Positions 63,917-64,000 of a stretch of DNA of 64,000 nt are shown piece by piece. Source of the DNA: Thermoguttaceae bacterium. Its GTDB lineage: Bacteria > Planctomycetota > Planctomycetia > Pirellulales > Thermoguttaceae. Where the stretch lies: assembly GCA_017408405.1 (NCBI GenBank), contig JAFQUP010000048.1, positions 1 to 64,000 of the forward strand, in the 5' to 3' direction. Made by a program: the position numbers and the translations under genes. The stretch's first letter is position 1. Every line of letters starts with the position of its first letter. Below the pieces are notes generated by a model. The model had not been told where the DNA came from, did no database searches, and was given only the letters and a program-made list of their open reading frames with translations.

Positions 63917-63997
63917 GAACAGTACAGATTTGGAATTTACTCAAGATTCTTTCTTTCATTTTATTTCAGTTGTACGCACTGGTTGGGGAGCAGAAAC

Positions 63998-64000
63998 ATG
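63998..64000 (+). CDS. Start codon of a gene cut by the window end
   Basis: ATG in the last three bases, preceded by GGGGAG with seven bases between and by a sigma-70-like promoter. Only the start is visible, so nothing can be said of the product. Confidence 0.55.

Overview
The window looks like chromosomal DNA of a planctomycete, probably from a Pirellulales-like, glycan-degrading lineage. Three H-X9-DG (DUF1559) prepilin-like proteins, a DUF1598 protein, a small protein ending in a WYDAAVLS motif, a PEP-CTERM beta-strand-repeat protein, Tat-exported enzymes and a MoxR/toroid/PQQ cluster are all typical of that phylum. GC content is moderate and gene starts often carry clear AGGAG-type ribosome binding sites. 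The lineage is inferred from gene content; no 16S rRNA gene is present.

Layout. 0-12.5 kb: a 5'-truncated hypothetical gene, an EF-G whose G domain resembles the mitochondrial EFG1 type, then a minus-strand group (2026-residue PQQ-propeller protein, terpenoid-toroid protein overlapping it by ATGA, MoxR ATPase). 12.6-31.8 kb: PfkB sugar kinase, a decayed beta-strand-repeat pseudogene, a Tat-exported polysaccharide pyruvyl transferase family protein, the PEP-CTERM protein, DUF1559 proteins, tsaD, a metallophosphoesterase, a propeller/di-heme cytochrome fusion, a Tat-tagged RpiB-like protein and an RlmM-like methyltransferase. 31.9-37.2 kb: GH10 xylanase, proA, an isolated FliM-like protein and a signal-less beta-helix protein. 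37.4-50.4 kb: large secreted carbohydrate-active proteins and a von Willebrand A membrane protein. 50.8-58.3 kb: housekeeping genes (glycerophosphodiesterase, malic enzyme, ispG, HAD hydrolase, DUF1598) ending in the RNase P RNA gene. 58.6-64 kb: GH5-like and five-bladed-propeller glycosidases, tRNA-Ala(GGC), a kinase/PHP chimeric remnant, and the promoter and start codon of a gene cut by the right edge.

How the genes work together. At least six secreted or exported proteins look aimed at plant or algal polysaccharides (GH10, GH39-like, GH50-like, GH5-like, five-bladed propeller, alpha-toroid, discoidin/TIM-barrel). No SusC/SusD or sugar transporter lies nearby, so this is not a Bacteroidetes-style utilisation locus. 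Most transcription units appear short, each with its own sigma-70-like promoter; TTGACA/TAtAaT boxes spaced 16-17 bp recur across the window.

The least explained signals are: a three-copy, ~70-90 bp palindromic intergenic element (12.7, 42.2 and 45.2 kb); an RpiB-like gene with a Tat signal, a second perfectly placed internal start and altered active-site histidines; an orphan FliM-like C-ring protein; and a kinase/PHP fusion scar.
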